From NCBI RefSeq assembly GCF_003992615.1, contig NZ_RZMY01000017.1, forward strand, positions 186,596-250,595: a stretch of DNA of 64,000 nt, given 5' to 3'. Both the position numbers and the translations under genes were made by a program. The stretch's first letter is position 1. Every line of letters starts with the position of its first letter. Shown here one piece after another: positions 24,291 through 33,731 of the stretch. The DNA comes from Flagellimonas beolgyonensis. GTDB lineage: Bacteria > Bacteroidota > Bacteroidia > Flavobacteriales > Flavobacteriaceae. The notes under the pieces were generated by a model. The model was not told the DNA's origin and did no database searches. It worked only from the letters and a program-made list of their open reading frames with translations.

Positions 24291-26162
24291 TTAGGCGTTT
24301 TGATTTATTCGGGTATATCTTTTAAAGTAATCCGAGGTTTCTACATCTGTACAATAAATATAACATCCCTTCATGCCCCTTGTCATCAATGTGCGATAGG
24401 TATTTTTAATTATAGTTTTTAATAGGGGCTTCCAATACTTGGGGTCCTCTTTAATACCTTTTTTCCATCCAAAAACCGTTCGGTCACCACTATCCCTTGC
24501 TTTTGGATTGACCAAGACTTCATCGTTCCTGACAATCAAATCATTCCCAATGATTACACCAATATAGTCAACCTCCAATCCTTGGGCGGTATGAATACAT
24601 CCAATTTCTGAAACTGAATTGGGGTCGATTATCCATTTGCCTCCATAATCAGTCATATTCCAACGCATGTCGAATCCAAATTCCTCTTTTTTGAAATCAA
24701 ATGTTTTGGGGTCTTTTTTACTGGCCCATGGCCAACAATAGCCAGCGACCAGTCTTGCTTTGTTGTTTATTTCATTTTTTGCATAAATGGCTTCCTGCAG
24801 TTTTTTGGGATCATCATAAACCCTAAAATCAAATTCGTAATCCAAGGAGCTCAAATCGTAATTTGCAGTTTCTTTTATTTGAAGGGCATTATCCAGCCAT
24901 GCTAAATAACCGTCCGAGCCGTTGCACCTAAATTGGGATTCCAAAGTTTGTTTATGCACGTTAAGGCCCAATTCCTTGGCCAATTCTTCAATCACATATA
25001 TTTCGCCATAATCGTCCACTGATACACGTTGGTCTTCATCAATGAAAAAAATTGACGACAGTGAAGACTTTAAAATTTCTTTAATTTGATTATCTCCTCT
25101 TTTCAGAAATCCTGTTTTTTCTGTAAGTCGATGGGCCTCATCAACAATCAATGTATTAATGATATTTTCAGGAGCTTTGATAAAGGTCCCTGAACCAACA
25201 AACAGGGATTTTAATTCTGCCATCCTTTTTTGCCCTTTTAACTTTTCAAAATAGACGTCCCGAGGTGCAGAAGTTTTTGTGACATATTGGGACATTTTCC
25301 CTCTTCGGTTTAGCTCAACGAGCAAATTGATGGCCACTACGGACTTTCCGGTACCAGGGCCACCTTCTACAATGAGAACATTTTTGTTCTTTTCATGGGA
25401 TTTCAAGGCTAAATCCAATGCGGTTTCGTAAACCACTTTTTGATCGTCGATCATAATAAATTCTTTATGACCTTTGATCATTTGGCGTAAACTGTCCGCT
25501 AGACTTTTTGTCGGTTTGATTTTACCATTATCAATGCGGAACATGATATTGGAATCATCCCCTTGTTTGATATATTTCTTAATGAATGTCCTTAATTTGA
25601 TTGCATCTGGTTTAAGAAATAGGGGGGCTTTCTCCGTGTAAAAGGAATAAAAATCACTTGTGATGTTATTATCTGGAGTATAATTGTGTAAATAGGCACA
25701 AGGATATAATGCGATTGATTCTTCATCTACCGTTGCATTGAAGGAGGATAATAGAGCAGCATAGGACCAGGCTTGGTAAGAAGGGTGGCTGGTTTCTGAC
25801 TCCCCAAACTGAAACCTTGTTTTTACAATACCATCTTTTGAGGTCGTTTCTGCATAGTCCCATTGCTTAAGTTCAATGATAATGACATTCTCTTGAGCTC
25901 CATCTTTTCCTGTAATAATAAAATCAACACGTTTTGAGGTTTGAGGAAGATGATATTCTATGGATATTCCAGAATCCTCTGGAATATCCGGGTCCCTTAC
26001 AACCCTTTCCATGTAGCTCAATGAATTTTCAAATGACCTGATTTCATTAGGGGCTACCTTATGCCCTGTTTTTGAAATAATCTGATTGGATATAATTGTA
26101 CCAATATCGTTTGTCAAAATATCATTACTGAAATCTTCTTTGGTCTTATGGTAAACAATCAT
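24291..26162 (-). CDS. Nuclease-helicase fusion of DUF2075 type
   Basis: 623 residues. An N-terminal PD-(D/E)XK nuclease domain is visible: Asp80 in RVDFIITG and Glu97-x-Lys99 in IIIELKQW. A DUF2075/Schlafen-like AAA helicase domain follows with Walker A GGPGTGKS (267-274) and Walker B LIVDEAH (338-344), and later SQFRCNGSD and CIHTAQGLEVDYIG boxes. Known: proteins of this type are frequent in defence islands. The start overlaps the MazG gene's stop by four bases. Inferred role: nucleic-acid degradation on phage infection. Confidence 0.85.
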   Translation of the reverse strand: MIVYHKTKEDFSNDILTNDIGTIISNQIISKTGHKVAPNEIRSFENSLSYMERVVRDPDIPEDSGISIEYHLPQTSKRVDFIITGKDGAQENVIIIELKQWDYAETTSKDGIVKTRFQFGESETSHPSYQAWSYAALLSSFNATVDEESIALYPCAYLHNYTPDNNITSDFYSFYTEKAPLFLKPDAIKLRTFIKKYIKQGDDSNIMFRIDNGKIKPTKSLADSLRQMIKGHKEFIMIDDQKVVYETALDLALKSHEKNKNVLIVEGGPGTGKSVVAINLLVELNRRGKMSQYVTKTSAPRDVYFEKLKGQKRMAELKSLFVGSGTFIKAPENIINTLIVDEAHRLTEKTGFLKRGDNQIKEILKSSLSSIFFIDEDQRVSVDDYGEIYVIEELAKELGLNVHKQTLESQFRCNGSDGYLAWLDNALQIKETANYDLSSLDYEFDFRVYDDPKKLQEAIYAKNEINNKARLVAGYCWPWASKKDPKTFDFKKEEFGFDMRWNMTDYGGKWIIDPNSVSEIGCIHTAQGLEVDYIGVIIGNDLIVRNDEVLVNPKARDSGDRTVFGWKKGIKEDPKYWKPLLKTIIKNTYRTLMTRGMKGCYIYCTDVETSDYFKRYTRINQNA

Positions 26163-26488
26163 AGATCAGTATATTTCTTGGCAGTGCCCTTTGCTTTGTC
26201 TATAGGATATTTTTTTGCGTTTTTTTCAATTTTCTCCAATAAGATTTCTTTTACATCAAAACCATATTTTTCAGCTAATAACAAAGCATAGGCAATAACA
26301 TCAGCAAGCTCTTCTTTAACCTTTTCCTTTTCCGCTTGCTCCGAGGATTTCCAGAGAAAGTTTTCCAAAAGCTCACCGGCTTCAATATTAAGTGCAACAG
26401 CCAGGTCCTTTGGGTTATGGAATTGTTCCCAATTCCTTTCATTCCGGAATTGTATCAAAGCATTGATGATTTCTTCTATATCATTCAT
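26159..26488 (-). CDS. MazG-like nucleotide pyrophosphohydrolase
   Basis: 109 residues. All-alpha MazG fold with the metal-binding pattern EAGELLE (Glu36, Glu39) and EELADVIAYAL (Glu59/60, Asp63). Such enzymes hydrolyse (d)NTPs to monophosphates and can deplete or clean nucleotide pools. First gene of a coupled operon: its stop overlaps the start of the nuclease-helicase. Its presence with that partner suggests nucleotide control as part of a defence response, which is inference. Confidence 0.88.
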   Translation of the reverse strand: MNDIEEIINALIQFRNERNWEQFHNPKDLAVALNIEAGELLENFLWKSSEQAEKEKVKEELADVIAYALLLAEKYGFDVKEILLEKIEKNAKKYPIDKAKGTAKKYTDL

Positions 26489-26844
26489 GGGATGATGTTG
26501 TTAAATGTTGCTGAGCTATTTACTTTATTTTCAATATACGTACAATTGATCAAATGGAATTTCGTGCAAAGTAAAACCGGATTAATTATGACGGAGCATC
26601 AATGTTATTTCATTTAAGATTTTGCCCGTTACTGGATGTAATACGGGAGCAGTAAAATATTCAATTTACCCATCTTTATTTTTCAAACACATATTATTTG
26701 CTTACCATCTTCCTCAAAAAATTGGAAAGCTATGTTGACCTTCACTATTTTGAAATTTTTGGATGCCAGGTAGCTTTGTGAATTACAATTGTATATAACT
26801 CAGGCATTTTGCCTATTAATTTAAAATCAACCACTATAATTCCC
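26489..26844. other. 356-bp intergenic region between two defence operons
   Basis: No credible gene; the open frame on the + strand here is antisense to mazG. It must hold the promoter of the MazG operon (minus strand) and the end of the GHKL operon. I see no clear terminator or TAnnTTTG box. Confidence 0.5.
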
Positions 26845-28380
26845 TTAATTGTGATTATTTTCAATTTCAAATGGTATTCTCAATAAATTGTCCTTTATAA
26901 ACTTTATTGTATCATGATTTAACTTTCCGGTTTTTTGGTAAGCCTTCCATTCAGCCACACCATCGAATACAACTTGTCGGATAAAAATCGCTACACCGTT
27001 TTCTTTGTTTTGGGATTCAATATCTTTCCAATGTGGATGATTTGGGTTAAACACCAAGATTATTAATGTTCTTCCATCCTCAATTTTCTTTGAAGAATCG
27101 GCAAGAATATATGGATCATATGGCGACATGTCTTCATCAGTATAAAGCTTAATCGTTAGTTCATTCAAATTAATAATTACCGGTTCGCTTATTCTTTTAA
27201 CTATTGCTTGAAGTAGATATTCATTTGAATCTGCTAAAGCTTCCTCAGGAGGAATTTCAATGTTTTCTAAAAGATCAGATGCCTCAGGGCTTTCTAATTC
27301 TTTTGAAATTTCTTCAAAGCCAATCAAAACATCTGATGCGCCAGGGTAGCCATCAATAACTTTTACTCTGCGGGTAGATGCGATTCGCTTTATTTCACTG
27401 AGTTCTTCAACTAAAGTTTCTTCAACGATTTCCTCTTCCTCACCCGTCCAAAGGATTTGGTCCTTTGTGTGGCTTACATCAAAATCATCAATAAATAATT
27501 CGCCTACCATTCGCTGATTAACCAAATCATTTCGTCCGCCTTCTTGATCTCCAAAAATTAAATCAGGCCTGTAATTTGGATTAATTACTCTGTTGTTCTG
27601 AACCAAAGCGAACCCAGCTTTTCCTCTTCCTCCTTTCTCCAAAATACCTGCCCAACCTTTAACAGACTTTCCATTAACTTCGAAATGAAATTCTTTTTTT
27701 ATAGTATCTCCTTCAAAATTCTGTAGAAGCAAATCTTCAATAGGCAACCATTCTAATGGCTCAGAATTCCAATAGATTTCAATTTCATTTGACATTATAT
27801 CATATCTATAAATTGAGGAAAGATATGATTTCACTTTTCCTATTGTTTGCCCTACAAATCTCTTGTGCAAATTTTTAATGGTAATGATTGTGAAATGTTT
27901 TTCAGGCTCAATATCCTTTTGCTCAATATCAAGTTTTATACTTCCTCCGCTAATATCAGCAATGTTTACCTTAATGAAATACTTTTTGCCGACACCTAGC
28001 ATGCTTGTTTCAACAGTCCATGTATCTCCCAACCAAAATGATGCTGTTTTCATTCCAAGACCATACTTGCTTCTGCCTTTATCATTGTCAGGTTTTTGGC
28101 CAGCGTTGAATGCCCTTCTCAGCACAGATTCGTCCATTCCAATAGAATTGTCCTCAATCCTAAAATAATCTTCTGATAAGTCGTTACCTCTGTGATAAAG
28201 AATGTCTACGAATAGTTTATTTCCTTCTTCTTTCAAGACGGAACTGAGTTGATCTTTATGATTTATATACGCCTGTGTTGAATTATCAACGAATTCCGAA
28301 AGTGCATACCAAAGTTTATATGATAATCGTTTGTATGATTCGGCTATGTTCGCAGTAAATGTTAATTCTAGATTTTCCAT
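26845..28380 (-). CDS. GHKL ATPase (second, distal) of the restriction-like operon
   Basis: Start at 28380, three bases after the preceding gene's stop; a TTG two codons upstream is possible. 511 residues. GHKL motifs: N box LSEFVDNSTQAY (Glu29, Asp32, Asn33), G1 box IEDNSIGMDES, G2 box GRSKYGLGMKTASFW. A transducer-like domain follows (WAGILEKGGRGKAGFALVQN). Unlike MutL there is no recognisable MutL C-terminal part. Known: MutL/MORC-like GHKL ATPases occur in bacterial restriction-type operons. Inferred: an ATP-gated clamp or remodeller working with the methylase and nuclease. Confidence 0.8.
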   Translation of the reverse strand: MENLELTFTANIAESYKRLSYKLWYALSEFVDNSTQAYINHKDQLSSVLKEEGNKLFVDILYHRGNDLSEDYFRIEDNSIGMDESVLRRAFNAGQKPDNDKGRSKYGLGMKTASFWLGDTWTVETSMLGVGKKYFIKVNIADISGGSIKLDIEQKDIEPEKHFTIITIKNLHKRFVGQTIGKVKSYLSSIYRYDIMSNEIEIYWNSEPLEWLPIEDLLLQNFEGDTIKKEFHFEVNGKSVKGWAGILEKGGRGKAGFALVQNNRVINPNYRPDLIFGDQEGGRNDLVNQRMVGELFIDDFDVSHTKDQILWTGEEEEIVEETLVEELSEIKRIASTRRVKVIDGYPGASDVLIGFEEISKELESPEASDLLENIEIPPEEALADSNEYLLQAIVKRISEPVIINLNELTIKLYTDEDMSPYDPYILADSSKKIEDGRTLIILVFNPNHPHWKDIESQNKENGVAIFIRQVVFDGVAEWKAYQKTGKLNHDTIKFIKDNLLRIPFEIENNHN

Positions 28381-28382
28381 AG

Positions 28383-29171
28383 TCAATTCTCTTTTAAGAA
28401 GTATTCCTCATTGTCTGATTTAATAAGAAAGTATTGTTTGCGGACATTTAGGGGATTGCGGCCAACTGGGATTAAAATAGTTCTAGGACCATGGTTTTGT
28501 CTTTCCCATAAAGTCTTCCTTCCATCATAATAGATTATAAGTCGTTGCTTATGCTTTATTGTAAGTAATGTACCTTTTTCAACTATTAGTGTATTGGCGG
28601 GGTGCTTAGGGAAACTGCATCTTGATCTACCTGTTTCGAACACTGGATATTGCCCGTCCAGCCGATATGCCTCCACTCCTTCTGGATGATCGTACAAAGC
28701 AAAAACCATAATTCCGGTTCTTGGGTAAGTCATAAGGTCATCAGCCCACTTCGGATACTCATTTACCATTACTAGAACCTTGGGTGGATCAGCTCGTATG
28801 AGGTTTTCTAGCTTGGCTTGATCAAGTGAAGGTTTTTTGCCCACTAAATACTTACTAATGGCACGGGCGTTGTATCTTCCATGACTAAAAACTCTGATTT
28901 GTTTTTCAGTGTGTCCTTTAAAAGGTTTTTTGGCTAATTCAACCTCAACCACATACCAAACGCTATAATCCTTTTTTATTAAACATAAATCGGGATCACT
29001 ACTCTCACCATCATAATATATTGTTTGTTTTAGCGGCAGCATATAATAGTCAGGAAATACATCGTCAGCCTTAGATAAGATGGTCTTTTCAAGGTCATCT
29101 TCTATATAGGTGCCAGGCATAAACTCTTCATACCAATCATCGAGTATTAATAGTCTTGATTTTCCTCTCAT
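28383..29171 (-). CDS. PD-(D/E)XK-type nuclease of the restriction-like operon
   Basis: 262 residues. DPDLCLI (Asp59, Asp61) followed by WYVVEVELAKK (Glu76, Glu78) and HTEKQIRVFSHGRYN fits a PD-(D/E)XK core in which the Lys is replaced by Glu or the following Lys. A C-terminal beta-rich half has unknown role. Overlaps the methylase stop by four bases. Probably the cutting subunit; not verified by search. Confidence 0.65.
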   Translation of the reverse strand: MRGKSRLLILDDWYEEFMPGTYIEDDLEKTILSKADDVFPDYYMLPLKQTIYYDGESSDPDLCLIKKDYSVWYVVEVELAKKPFKGHTEKQIRVFSHGRYNARAISKYLVGKKPSLDQAKLENLIRADPPKVLVMVNEYPKWADDLMTYPRTGIMVFALYDHPEGVEAYRLDGQYPVFETGRSRCSFPKHPANTLIVEKGTLLTIKHKQRLIIYYDGRKTLWERQNHGPRTILIPVGRNPLNVRKQYFLIKSDNEEYFLKEN

Positions 29172-30421
29172 AGCCGATCACCCATGAAGTGTTTTGTACT
29201 TTCTTTAATTAGATCATAAGTCAAGTCAGATTTGCCATTTAATCTGTGGTTATCCTTAAAAGGATTAATGTCCGAGAGTATTACAATTCGATCTGTAGCA
29301 GTTGCCTTACCCTTAGTTTCACCCCAAATTCGAGTAGTCTTGTCAACTCCCTGTATGTAATCAGAGAAAATCCAAACGTTTTTAAACAGTTGATTTTCTT
29401 TAATCATTATAGCAAATTCACGGGCAAGCGGAATTACACTATTTTTTGATTTTGCAACATCACCAATGACAAATACTGCAACACCATCAGGTTTGAGGAG
29501 ATTCTTGAACTGACTAACGGTATCCTTTGAGAATTTTATCCATTCAAAGAGGTTCAAATCATCATCAAGCTCGTTTGAAATCAATTCAGGATTAGCATCC
29601 AAAAACCAAGAGCGAATCCAATTTTGACGAGCGTAGTTTATTATTCCCAGGTATGGGGGCGAGGTTAAGATTAAATCAACCTTGTTTTTTAACTTTTTAA
29701 ATTCATCAGTTTTAGAAACAACTTTGGCATCGCTTCGATAGACAAGACTACTGTTTTTTGGAAAAGAATGCTTATCAAAGGTTCTAATTATTTTTTCTCG
29801 GAGCAATTGAAAAGTATTGCGATACTCCCTATTCAATTGATTAGTTTGTACGAATCGTCTAACGTACTCTGGAGACATGCTAAAAGTATTAGGCATACTT
29901 ATGGACAGATAACCTGAGGTTCCATCTTTCCTTTCACCACCGTGCATTATCCCCAGGATTGTACCAACTAAAATCTTTTCTTCATCAGTTTTGGGCTCTT
30001 TCAGTACAAGCTTTAAATAACAAAGTTCTGCCAACGTACGAGGGTGAAAAATTAAATGAATTTCATCTGCTTGTGCTTTGGCTTCCGGCAGGAATAAGGG
30101 ATAATCATAATTTTCTTCCAGTTCATCAATTAGCCTGAGAATTTCTTTAATATCTGCCTTAACAGATTTTGCATGGCTCAAAGCCAAGGCAATAGGATTT
30201 AAGTCGGAGGCAACTGATTTGCGATTTAAAATTCTCGCTTCTAGTAGTGTAGTTCCGCGCCCCGAGAAAGGGTCGTAAACCAAATCACCTTCATCAGTAA
30301 AATACTTGATAAAGTAATTTGCCAAACTTGGAGGAAAGGAACCAAGATAGGAGCATAACGAATGCAAAGGGTCGCTACTTCTTTTATTTGCCCATGGCGT
30401 AACAAACTCTAATTCCTTCAT
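29168..30421 (-). CDS. DNA methyltransferase of the restriction-like operon
   Basis: 417 residues. Motif I YDPFSGRGTTLLEA (from Asp50) binds S-adenosylmethionine, then ASDLNPIAL, and the catalytic motif IV TSPPYLGIINY near residue 252. This arrangement is that of N4-cytosine or N6-adenine methylases. Coupled by four-base overlaps to both neighbours (GHKL gene upstream, nuclease downstream). It should modify host DNA and protect it from the linked nuclease. Confidence 0.88.
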   Translation of the reverse strand: MKELEFVTPWANKRSSDPLHSLCSYLGSFPPSLANYFIKYFTDEGDLVYDPFSGRGTTLLEARILNRKSVASDLNPIALALSHAKSVKADIKEILRLIDELEENYDYPLFLPEAKAQADEIHLIFHPRTLAELCYLKLVLKEPKTDEEKILVGTILGIMHGGERKDGTSGYLSISMPNTFSMSPEYVRRFVQTNQLNREYRNTFQLLREKIIRTFDKHSFPKNSSLVYRSDAKVVSKTDEFKKLKNKVDLILTSPPYLGIINYARQNWIRSWFLDANPELISNELDDDLNLFEWIKFSKDTVSQFKNLLKPDGVAVFVIGDVAKSKNSVIPLAREFAIMIKENQLFKNVWIFSDYIQGVDKTTRIWGETKGKATATDRIVILSDINPFKDNHRLNGKSDLTYDLIKESTKHFMGDRL

Positions 30422-32670
30422 GTAATTACGCTATCATTTTGAATGCTTTCAGTTATAATGGGCTCAAAAAAGTCATTAATCATACCACAAACAGTTTCAC
30501 TGGCATTTTTAAGATATTCATCTCGTAGTTTTTCAAGATGTTCGACTGAAACACTTTCTTCATCGTTTTCAAAAAGTTTTGAAGGTTCTACCTTGTTAGC
30601 CATAAAAGCATAAAAAGAAATGTGCTCGAGATATTTGTTCTGAATACTGTCTACTGCTTCTTCACTATAACGTTGTGCTCTCGCAACCAACTTGGTTAAA
30701 TTTTTATTCTCTGCAGACACATAAATGATTACACCGTCTTGATCGTCAAGTACCTGTGCAACACTTTGGTCGTTCCACTCATTTTCTGAAAACCATTGAC
30801 TGTTGCGATCAACAAATTCCACTTGGATATTTGGAGTTTTATTAGCTCCATCACCTTTTGGATTTGAATCTTCTGGCCGCTCAATTGCGACCACATCAAC
30901 TGTAGAATTAAAGGATTTTTGTCTTGGTGGACGGAGTTCAAGAGTAATTTGACCATCATCTCCAATTTGAGTTTCTTCGGAAACTCTGAAATGAGCTAAA
31001 CCATATCCATCAACTACTCTTGCCGTGCCTGTGAACATTCCAAAGGATTGAGGCTCAATAAAGGCGACAAAGGTCTCCGTTTTGTTGAAGTAACTTGGGT
31101 GAGCATCTGTTTTGAATTTTATTGCAAAGCTCTTATTCTGATACACTTCCTTTGGAGAAGGTGTAACAATCTCAAAGAATGTTGGTGGGTCTTCAACAGG
31201 AATTTCAGGGAGTTTTTCGCTATTATGGGTCTCATTTGTTTTCATTGCTGTAACTGAGCTACCACTTCCTGAACTTTTAAGATAAGAGTTTATTCTTTTC
31301 GCTAGTCGTTTTCTAAGATTGTCTAGAGCAGAAGTGTCTTCTTGAGTGAAGTAACGCTGCTTTCTTTCACGGTCAAGACGCTTTAATTCATCATCTGCAT
31401 CAAGAGTGTCTAGAGTTAATTTTTTAAGTTCTTCTAGAATCGAAGTGTCTCGAAGCGATTCCCTTGTGCTGCTAAAAAGCTGCCTTTTGGAATCATTATC
31501 CATATTATCTGCCTCAATTTGAACAATCAAGTAGTTGTCAAGAAATGGTAGTTTGAGGTCATTTTTGATTAACGTATTACTGATTACACCTTGCTTTTGT
31601 CCATTGAAAGTAATTACAATGGGTTGAGACGGAAGCACGTAATTTTTAATTCGAGTTTTTGGGTTTTCTCCTGTTGTATTTAAAACCCAGTAGTAAATTA
31701 TGACTTTACCATCCTTGAACGTTAATGGCACTTCCTGTCTATAATCCAAGAAGTCAGTATTGGTTAATAGGCGATTATTACCTGTTACTGTTCTGTTAAC
31801 TGGTTTTGAACCGCGTTCATCTGAAATGGTAAACGGAATTATTGGGTCAAATAGATAATTGTGGGCTAAATACCATAACCCTGTTCCCGGGGCAGTCATG
31901 TTTCCTTTGAATTTCCCCAAATCCATCATTAAATGCCTTACTAATGTGCCAGGCTCGAAATCCGTGTCATCAATCTCGGTCACGAATGGTTGACCAGTTC
32001 CTTTGTCTACCATATACTCGTACCATTCATGCTTATCTTTATTTACATCACCTGGATTAATTCGAACAATTGTCCAAGCCACTTTTGGCTTTTTCCTTTT
32101 GTCTCCAAAATATGGTCTCGAAATAATAATTGTAAGGTCGTTGTACGAAAGGGCAGTTGATCCACCTTGTCCATAGGCACCCATAAGGTGTAGCTTACCA
32201 ATTTTATTATTTCCGTTTAGGTCAAGAATAGTTTTTGAAAACTGCTCGGGTTCTAGGCCAATTCCTAAATCTCTCACTTCTATAGTTGGTTTGGTTTTCT
32301 GACCTGAGTCTGTAAGTGTTACTTTCACTTTTGGCGAAAGTGATCTAATTCTTTCATCGTTACTGTCCGAAATCTTGGAAATTTTTCCTTGTTCTATATT
32401 AAACCATAGTTCACTTGCTCTTCTTGGCGATTTAATATCTGTTGGTCCTTCTTTTTCAACCCATTCTTTTTCTAAAATAGCATCAATTGCATTTGTAATT
32501 CTCTCGGTAACTCCCGCAGCTGGGTCTGTTCCAATGTTAATAGTTGCAAGATTGTTTTTTCTATTTCCGACAGGTTCAAAGCGATATTTTGCCTTGCCAA
32601 TTTTCATTATCACTTCTCTTACTTGCTCTGGCTTGTGTGCCGCAAGAAGACTTTTAAATATTTCTTTCAT
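30418..32670 (-). CDS. GHKL ATPase (first, proximal), MORC/MutL-like, of the restriction-like operon
   Basis: 750 residues. GHKL motifs: N box ERITNAIDAILEKEW (Asn60), G1 box EVRDLGIGLEP (Asp134), G2 box MGAYGQGGSTALSYN (near 168). A coiled region (about 415-470) and a beta-rich insert (ITLELRPPRQ) follow, with an acidic C-terminal part. Two different GHKL ATPases in one operon could form a heterodimeric clamp, by analogy with MutL-type dimers. Overlaps the methylase start by four bases. Confidence 0.8.
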   Translation of the reverse strand: MKEIFKSLLAAHKPEQVREVIMKIGKAKYRFEPVGNRKNNLATINIGTDPAAGVTERITNAIDAILEKEWVEKEGPTDIKSPRRASELWFNIEQGKISKISDSNDERIRSLSPKVKVTLTDSGQKTKPTIEVRDLGIGLEPEQFSKTILDLNGNNKIGKLHLMGAYGQGGSTALSYNDLTIIISRPYFGDKRKKPKVAWTIVRINPGDVNKDKHEWYEYMVDKGTGQPFVTEIDDTDFEPGTLVRHLMMDLGKFKGNMTAPGTGLWYLAHNYLFDPIIPFTISDERGSKPVNRTVTGNNRLLTNTDFLDYRQEVPLTFKDGKVIIYYWVLNTTGENPKTRIKNYVLPSQPIVITFNGQKQGVISNTLIKNDLKLPFLDNYLIVQIEADNMDNDSKRQLFSSTRESLRDTSILEELKKLTLDTLDADDELKRLDRERKQRYFTQEDTSALDNLRKRLAKRINSYLKSSGSGSSVTAMKTNETHNSEKLPEIPVEDPPTFFEIVTPSPKEVYQNKSFAIKFKTDAHPSYFNKTETFVAFIEPQSFGMFTGTARVVDGYGLAHFRVSEETQIGDDGQITLELRPPRQKSFNSTVDVVAIERPEDSNPKGDGANKTPNIQVEFVDRNSQWFSENEWNDQSVAQVLDDQDGVIIYVSAENKNLTKLVARAQRYSEEAVDSIQNKYLEHISFYAFMANKVEPSKLFENDEESVSVEHLEKLRDEYLKNASETVCGMINDFFEPIITESIQNDSVIT

Positions 32671-32672
32671 TT

Positions 32673-32903
32673 CTAAAAGTTGAATGAGTCAATGTTGTTT
32701 TTCAAGTTCTTTTTGTAAAGCGTTTCCATAGTTTTGAGTTCGTCTTTTATGGCTTTTATCATTTTTTGAACATCGTCCTCCGAGTATTCATAATTGTTGA
32801 TGTTTGAGCATTTAGATAAGCTACGAATGCCTGAAAGTAGCTTGTCAACCCTTTTAGAAGCTACACGCTTAAATCTGTTTCTTTTTAGTTCAGAATTGTT
32901 CAT
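32673..32903 (-). CDS. Small basic protein opening the restriction-like operon
   Basis: 76 residues, basic at the N terminus (LKRNRFKRVASKRVDKLL) and helical at the C terminus (VQKMIKAIKDELKTMETL). It ends two bases before the large GHKL gene. A small DNA-binding or regulatory subunit is possible. I do not recognise the family. Confidence 0.6.
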   Translation of the reverse strand: MNNSELKRNRFKRVASKRVDKLLSGIRSLSKCSNINNYEYSEDDVQKMIKAIKDELKTMETLYKKNLKNNIDSFNF

Positions 32904-32931
32904 AGTTCTGATATTTTCTAGAATATAGGGT

Positions 32932-32939
32932 CAAATGTA
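32932..32939 (-). promoter_or_regulatory. Promoter -7 box of the restriction-like operon
   Basis: TACATTTG on the minus strand matches TAnnTTTG and lies 28 bases upstream of the first ATG of the operon. The region where the -33 box should be is A/T only, without a clear TTTG. Confidence 0.55.
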
Positions 32940-33457
32940 TTATTATTTACTACATAATAAAAAATATAGTATAAAATTCTATGAAGGCTTGTGTAAATTA
33001 GTTCTTTTGGTTTTCAGTGATTAGGTTGTGCCTTGGCAAAACTAAATACGCTGTATACAGTAGATATTTACATTACTTAAAACTTCATTGTTGGGAGTTC
33101 AATTACATCTATAAACACCCAATAAGGAATAAAAACGATGAATTTGATTTTATTTTTTAAATGTAGGAAAATTCAATGAATAAAGATGAATATCACTTTG
33201 TTTGCTCTTCACAAAATATCGCCAAACCTTTTGGTTTTGCCTAACATCTTTTCTCAATTCACTAAGTTAAGTCGAAGTTTGATTAGACCTACTATCACCA
33301 ATCCTTTCACCAAAGTACGCCCATGAAATATTCCCATCAAAAGACTACGGCATAAACCAGGGCCCAAGGGCCACTTATTTATTCCGTTTCCTTTTGAGCT
33401 GAAATTTCCCTATCACATGGTGTTCGCAAAACGATTGTTTAATTAAAATCATGTATT
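32940..33457. other. Intergenic region with dispersed repeat copy 4
   Basis: About 520 bases with no gene. The dispersed repeat occupies 33155-33273. The remaining parts are AT-rich, apart from a short GC-richer section at 33290-33380 in which I see no feature. Confidence 0.6.
33155..33273 (+). repeat. Dispersed repeat, copy 4
   Basis: TTTAAATGTAGGAAAATTCA, then TGCTCTTCACAAAATATCGC, TTTGGTTTTGCCTAACATC and ACTAAGTTAAG. The GGGTC core is changed to GGTTT here. Confidence 0.8.
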
Positions 33458-33664
33458 ATGAAAACAAAGGATTTTGCAGAGCAGGTAGAGAGCTTGCCAA
33501 AGAAACACAAAATGGCTATCTTGGGTATTATTGATGCCAAAGTTGAAACTGACATGGAAAAAATAATGCACAAATTGGACGCAATGGACACGAAGATTTC
33601 GGTGCTCTACTGGCTCATTGGTGCCTTGGCAGTCCTAATGAGTATCTATAAGTTTTTAGGGTAG
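33458..33664 (+). CDS. Small tail-anchored membrane protein
   Basis: 68 residues. A charged helical part (EQVESLPKKHKMAILGI, then DMEKIMHKLDAMDTKISVL) is followed by one C-terminal membrane helix (LIGALAVLMSIYKFL). Similar short coiled-coil plus helix proteins are common in flavobacteria, without a known role. The stop codon lies inside the stem of its terminator. Confidence 0.7.
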   Translation: MKTKDFAEQVESLPKKHKMAILGIIDAKVETDMEKIMHKLDAMDTKISVLYWLIGALAVLMSIYKFLG

Positions 33665-33681
33665 CCCTCGGGCTACTTTTT
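33661..33681 (+). terminator. Terminator overlapping the stop codon of the small membrane gene
   Basis: GTAGCCC and GGGCTAC form a seven-pair stem with a two-base loop (TC) read strictly, or a slightly shorter stem with a larger loop, followed by TTTTTCTTTTT. Confidence 0.8.
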
Positions 33682-33731
33682 CTTTTTGTCATGGTTTTTG
33701 ACACAAAAACACACGCCAAAAGGTTGGCTTA

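Noticed and set aside
26336..26617. Open frame on the + strand across mazG
   Set aside because: Antisense to a well-supported gene, no homology pattern.
26845..32903. DISARM or BREX system
   Set aside because: No DrmA/DrmB helicase, PglZ, or BrxC-like genes; two GHKL ATPases instead.
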